Below the pieces are notes generated by a model, which saw nothing but the letters and a program-made list of their open reading frames with translations, did no database searches and had not been told where the DNA came from. Shown here piece by piece: positions 58,861 to 64,000 of a stretch of 64,000 nucleotides of DNA. The stretch comes from Cycas panzhihuaensis. Lineage: Eukaryota; Cycadophyta. Every line of letters starts with the position of its first letter. The stretch's first letter is position 1. The DNA lies in the NCBI GenBank assembly GCA_023213395.1, contig CM041465.1, positions 152,713,741 through 152,777,740 on the forward strand, written 5' to 3'. A program made the translations under genes and the position numbers.

Positions 58861-60779
58861 TAATGGCTTAATCCTAGAGGTAGTTTAGAGCCTAATTTTT
58901 TTTTTTTTACAACTATTTTCTCATGAATTTAATGTTCATATGAAACCATATTTTGCACCTACTTTTGTAACTAGTAATGAGGTAGTTCTTTGAAATATTA
59001 AAAATATGTTAGAGCTAACTCTTTTGAGTTTTTATGGAAGTTTTTTGTGTAAATTTAAAGCTAAATTTATAACCAAAAAAGTAGGTTTTATGACCTATTT
59101 TTCTTATATAAGAAGGCCTAAAATTGTGTGGCATAAAAATTATTTATTAAGGGTTATAAATATGTTTTTTTTAAGTTTTCTTAAAAGAGAAGGGAAGAGG
59201 CTAAAAATATGCAAATATAATCCTAATTATCCTATTAATACAATATATTATCTCACTAAAAAATAAAAAATGTGGTTATTTTACGACTCATTTTAGAGGT
59301 TGTTACGAGAATCCTATGAATTGGATTTGCTATTAGAATGATGCCTTAGAAAAGGAGGCCATTCAAAAATTGTGTGATTATTTTCTTAGCTGTAGTTATA
59401 TAAGGTGTTATGTTAGATGTTTTTTTAAGGTTGTTATATGTTATGATGGGCTATAGAGTGAAATATACAAGGTTTTAGAATATAAAGAGGCCCTACCTCA
59501 ACCTCAGGTATAAATGACTTTCTCCCCCTATTCAAACTTGGCATAACCATCGTATACCTCTTACTATTATTTAGTAATAGAAATCTCACAAATAAACTAG
59601 ATGGTAGGGATTGTTATAAATGCCAGTCTTAAGGCAACTCATGACCAACTAATGATTCAGGTCCTATAGTGAAATGTAATCATTGAATATGACCTAATTG
59701 TATGATGAGAGAAACTTTAGTACCTACCATTGATACCTCTTCTCTTTATTTTTGATAATGCATAATGCTTATTACCCATGCCATGATGTAATATAATAAC
59801 AAAAATCCCACTAGTTACAATAGAAAAAAAGAGTAAAATGTTGAAGAATCCTCATCTTTGTTAGTATGTTTATAATGTATTTGCTCTACCTTAGTTGTAG
59901 GCTTATTAGCATACCTAGTGAAATCCACTACATATATTTGTGGTAGGTATTATGTCCTATTGAATGTGTAGATATTGAAAGTCTTAACATCTAGTTGAAA
60001 GTCATTACATTATAGTAAGAAATACCCTTATAGAAGAAATACCTTATACACAAAACATTTGTTATTCCATCATCCATCAACTTTATTCTCTAACAATAGA
60101 GCACACACCTATGTATATTTAAAAAAAATGGAACCTGCATGCCCTTAATTGCCAACACCAAAAGAGTGACCATCATCCCACAAAATCCAAATACCTCCAT
60201 GATGATCGACACTATTATCTTGTGAAGAAGAATGACAAGAAACCCTAAATAAAAATTATAAATAGTGAATTTAACTTTAGGACTTTTTCTTTTGTATAGC
60301 TTGTTATTAATTAAATTAAATTTGATAAATTTTGGAGTCCACCATCCTCTATAGAATAGCAACACAATCACATGAAACTATATTTTGACTATCAAGTTGA
60401 TATGAAAGGGGTTAAACAAATGTTTTTTCAACCTCTCAACATTTTCAAGTATATGACTTTATTTTATTCATCATAACTTCTACACATGGAGTTAGATTTC
60501 AAGTCTAAAAGAAGTGCTAGAGAGCTAATTCAGATGCCTACACAATGTCTAGTTATAACACATACTAATATTGCTTTCTAGTAAAAAACTTAGTTTGAAG
60601 TTGAGCCAAGGTATAAAATTATTTTTTTATAAGTTTCTTGAATTATTTGAGGCACTTATTGTTATTGATTTCAAATCATTTTATTATGTATTTTTTATAT
60701 AAATGTACTTTAAATAGGGGATAAAATGGAAATTTATGTAGTAGCTAGATGCGCATCTACGGGATAATCACCTAACTGG
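58861..60779 (+). other. Element H interior, decayed
   Basis: The ORF 59006-59266 (86 aa) is basic and unidentified. Near 59612 a frame reads CYKCQS, stop, GNS, a possible ruined zinc knuckle of a gag gene. That would suit the position, but it is weak. The minus ORF 60090-60371 has no motif. The segment ends at a sharp change in base composition at about 60780. Confidence 0.35.
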
Positions 60780-63474
60780 GTAGGAATGATGATGATCAAT
60801 ATTGGTATCAAGGATGCAAGTGAAAAAACTAACAAGCGAAGTAAGTACCACGCAGGGCACCCCACGTGCCAGAGCATGAGTTCAGGACCTGTGGATGATA
60901 CCCAACTACCTTGGAGTGGTCCTCTATCTCAAAGAGAAAGAGGGAAAGTAAGAGAGGTAGCCCAAATGGACTTAAGAGGAAGGTCCTCCCACCCTTGGAT
61001 GGCCAGAAGGGGAGGAAAGGAATCCTTAAGGGTTTCCCTATGACGGAGGGAAACGAGCAAAACAAGGTAGGCGATAGCCTACGATGTAGCTAGGATCTTC
61101 TTGGTTATTTGACCAAGCAAATAGAGCCAAGAAGGGAGGAGGGAAGTGAGAATGGATGACCAAAGCAAAATCTCCCTTAATGATTCAGAAAAGAAATAAG
61201 AAAGGAAACAAGAATGGGTATCACGTGTGCAAGCAAACAATACCAAGCAGGGGTGAGTCAAAAAAGGGGCAAGGTAGATTTTGCAAGCCAAGGAAAAGGA
61301 AAGGGCAAATCTCCTATAGGTCCTTTTCCTATGAGAGTTGGGTGTGTGATGTGTAAATATGCAAATATAAGTAAAAGATATCGTTTTCCTTTTTACTTTT
61401 ATTTGTAGCCTACTTAATTAACACATAGATCTTAAATAAAAGTGCAAAAAGGAAAGCAGGGGGCAAAGAGAGGAAAGTATATACCCAAAAGATGTAGTAA
61501 TCGGTGAAAGACCTCACCCACGCATCACATATGTCCTTGTTCACCCACGGATGATTGAGAGGCTTCCTTACCTTCCCCTTTGTGAAAAGAATGCAAAAGG
61601 ATAGGAGCGAAAGCAAAGAGTAAAACAAAGAACCTTACTCGGATCTGAGGGCTTTGCACCTTTGCAAGAACACCACGGTAACCTACACACACATGAACTT
61701 ATCCCTTCTAAGAAGGGGCTACAAGAGATAAACTATGTATATGCAAGTATATATAAGTGCTATCAATGTTAGAGCATTAAGAAGAAACAGTTGCTGCAAC
61801 AAGCTCCAAAAACCCTCTCTCAAGTAAAGCTAAACATCAAGCAAAAATAGAGTAAGGGAAGCCTCAGGATGGCTAACCCCTTACTAAATTCTCCACACAG
61901 CTTGTAAGCACAACAAGATAGTGGTAAGGGTCGCTAAGGATAGCCAAGAGATATCAAGAAAAGAGCAACACAGCGTTGGGGAAGTATGCAAGGCACAGAG
62001 TTGCTATGGGCAGCAATCTGTTACACAAACCCTTGCTAATGGCATCAAGGGGTACCCAACAATGTGGAGGATGCTATGGGGGTCTAAACAAGAGGCGAGC
62101 AGACCTGGGATCAGTGCAACAAGGGGCTACGTATGCTGATAGTCCAATGCTAGCCTAGGGCTCAATCTCTCCTAATAATCTCAAGAAGAGCATGAAGTAA
62201 AAGAAGAGAAGGTAGGAAGGGATCACCCTTGGAGAGAAGGACTGAAAAGGGGGGCTACCCTGCCTTACTCTCTTTACCTAGCCGTGGGACTCTTCTCTCA
62301 CTGCTCTCTTGAAGAAAATCAGTGGAGAGAAAGATAGAGCCGAGGGACAACAAGCCAAGAATAATTGAAAAATAACTTTGCAACAGTGAAACCTGAAGGA
62401 ACCAAGCAAATGAGACAAGAAATAGGTCTAAAATGGAGTAACTTACCATAAAACTAGAAGGGTAACTATAAACTTCGCGGTACCATGGTAAACTTCACAA
62501 TACCGCTAAGTTTACAGCGGTGCGAGACCAGAAAGCCAGAATGGCAGGTTTTTGGGCTCTGGGAGCTCTCCAGATGATTTGACAGGCCTGGGAGGGGCTG
62601 GCCCTCCTGTCTAGGTGGTTGAGACAGTCCAAGAAGCATGTGGACAGAGGTAAGCAAACATCAATGAGCAAAGATCCTAGAACGAGGTGCTAAGAGCTCA
62701 AGGTCAAGGCATGAATGGATCATACAAACCAAGAGGGACCTGAGGCTATATGGAGACAATGTAGAGGGTTGTATAGTGGCATGGGGATGCCCACCTTGTG
62801 GAAAGGTAGGTCTCACTGGGTTGTCATAGGCTCACGATACGACAGGTAGTATGAACAGGCAACAAAATGCAAAGTAATCATGCAAATGAAGCAAGTAGTC
62901 ATGCAGAGAGGTAACACTTCTGTCAACCTTTCAGGCAAAATAATACAAGTGAAAAGGGAGAAGCATACCTGAGCCTACCTGAGTTGAATTGTTCGTATCC
63001 ATTCCCGGTAGCCAGGAAACACTACCCCCTTGGTAGCAGAGCCTCACTGCTTGGAAGTGTAGTGCAATGGCGAATGCTGGCAACACAATTGTTAGTAACA
63101 CATGTGCATGTATACATATATAAATCATGATCATAACAAGAGACAAGGATGCCAGCGAGTGTCATGGCAGAATGCATGGATATGAGGACAGGGGTGGAGA
63201 TGACATAGGGGCTGCCTATGTGCCACCCAGGAATCGACCAGAAGCTAGAAGGATGAGGGGGTTGCCCCCATCATAAAAGTGCAAAGAGATACACGATGAT
63301 GTTAGGTAAGAGAGATAAGTGAGCAAACCTAGTAATTGCCATAGTTTAACCTCATTAGTAGCTAGCTTTCAGAGGTATGAGCAGATCGTAAGGTGATCTG
63401 CATGATAGCCTGAAACTTAGGTGACAGAGCGACCGGGCAAGTCTCAGGGACAGTTAGCAAGCAGAGGAAGGCGG
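60780..63474 (-). mobile_element. Element G 3' region (gypsy, Tat-like), non-coding
   Basis: Much more GC-rich than everything to the left and with few decayed runs, so a younger insertion. 62990-63380 aligns with 21660-22150 of element E. Many short ORFs on both strands (60786-62657) overlap each other and show no domain. Minus-strand splice-donor-like sequences (AGGTATGC and AGGTAGGC near 62965-62985) are present, as in elements with intron-containing 3' regions. The LTR boundaries could not be placed. Confidence 0.55.
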
Positions 63475-63858
63475 CACTCAAGGATGAGGCAAATAAGGCT
63501 ATCTGCGTCAGCGTTGAGGGCTTAAGGATTGTGTCAGATGTCGACAGACTCGAAATTAGCCAGTAGAGATCTGGCAGTCGAAGCGAGGGCTCTCAAGTGA
63601 AGGCATCGCACCTGGTAAACCTGGGTGAGATGGGACACTACAACTTGGGAGTCACAAAAAAGGACAATTGATCAGTGATGGAAACAGAGTGCATCGGTGA
63701 GGGCCTCAATAATGGCCATGTACTCGGCTTCGTTATTGGTAGCCTCAGGGAGGAAGATTCTGGAACATAGAAAATCATGTCCAGAAGAGCTGCGAAGAAT
63801 CCAAGCAGTAGCAGAAGGTCCAGGATTACTGCGGCTCCCGCCGTTGGTAAAAATGTGG
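63475..63858 (-). pseudogene. Archaeal-type RNase H domain (element G)
   Basis: The minus-strand frame gives IFTNGGSRSNPGPSA (first catalytic Asp now Asn), HDFLCSRIFLPEATNNEAEY with the catalytic Glu, and LFCDSQVVVSHLTQVYQV with the catalytic Asp. Then come ARSLLANFESVDI, stop, and ALNADADSL, the HIPR-x-QNADAD-type ending. Two or three stops only. Close to the element E domain in sequence and followed by the same 3' region, so E and G are one family. The integrase expected upstream lies beyond the right edge. Confidence 0.82.
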
Positions 63859-64000
63859 AGCGATATAGATGATGGAAGAGAAAGCGTTGGTGGAGAAAAT
63901 ATGTGACAATATAAGGGTCAGAGCAAAAGGGAGGCTCGTAAGGCAAGCAATAAATGACTGTGAAGGGTAGGAGGACCTAGCAATGAGGCTACCCAAGGAC
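63859..64000 (-). other. Upstream part of element G, cut by window end
   Basis: Reads openly on the minus strand into the RNase H without a stop (LTSLPFALTLILSHIF segment), so the domain may be the end of a longer frame starting outside the window. Confidence 0.4.

Noticed and set aside
59612-59650. Zinc knuckle of a gag gene in element H
   Set aside because: Only CYKC is clear; the His and last Cys positions are changed and a stop intervenes, so it was not listed as a feature.
60786-62657. Cluster of 60-85-aa ORFs on both strands suggesting a gene-dense region
   Set aside because: They overlap each other, have no motifs, and arise because GC-richer sequence has fewer stops. The context is a gypsy 3' region.

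Overview
The window looks like nuclear DNA from a plant with a large, repeat-rich genome. It is strongly AT-rich and consists almost entirely of nested and decayed LTR retrotransposons. Primer-binding sites match the initiator methionine tRNA (TGGTATCAGAGC and variants), as in most plant Ty1/copia elements and some plant Ty3/gypsy elements. No intact host gene, rRNA, tRNA or CRISPR array was recognised. The species cannot be named from the sequence.

Layout. 1-3483 is one copy of a direct duplication whose other copy is 44657-48200. It carries a 243-bp LTR and a gag-protease fragment on the minus strand. 4740-5411 is a decayed copia reverse transcriptase (minus), and 5935-5946 is a lone primer-binding site (plus). 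7690-11860 is a decayed Ty3/gypsy pol on the plus strand (RT, RNase H, integrase), followed 1.3 kb later by a second, archaeal-type RNase H. 14575-20426 is a complete copia element, Copia-1 (minus), with 341/332-bp LTRs and CTTTT target duplications. 20608-20860 is a GA/GACA microsatellite.

22235-28070 is a second gypsy element (minus). Its order is RNase H, integrase, an antisense gene with a plant-mobile-domain-like protein (plus strand), then the archaeal-type RNase H. A copia RT scrap and a 21-bp minisatellite follow. 30389-38538 is Copia-2 (minus), an older relative of Copia-1, with CATCT target duplications and a 322-bp TRIM-like mini-retrotransposon (33317-33638) inside its integrase region. 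39121-42755 plus 50890-51369 is Copia-3 (plus), split in its RNase H by an 8.1-kb element A (42756-50889, minus). Element A in turn contains a gag-protease-only gypsy-type element B (46618-50446) with tandem LTRs.

53999-57418 is a non-autonomous LTR element D (plus), and 58419-58848 is a related LTR with a primer-binding site. From about 60780 the base composition becomes clearly more GC-rich. That stretch is the 3' part of a younger relative of the 22-28 kb gypsy element, with the same RNase H at 63475-63858.

How the parts fit together. The insertion order can be read from the nesting: Copia-3, then element A in it, with B carried inside A; Copia-2, then the TRIM in it; Copia-1 is the most recent complete insertion. 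Decay is largely of the C-to-T/G-to-A kind expected of methylated, silenced repeats: LTR ends changed from TG or CA to TA, and Gln and Trp codons changed to stops. The most interesting feature is the recurring arrangement in the gypsy family: an extra RNase H placed after integrase and, in one copy, an antisense plant-mobile-domain gene between them. All boundaries and similarities were judged by eye.
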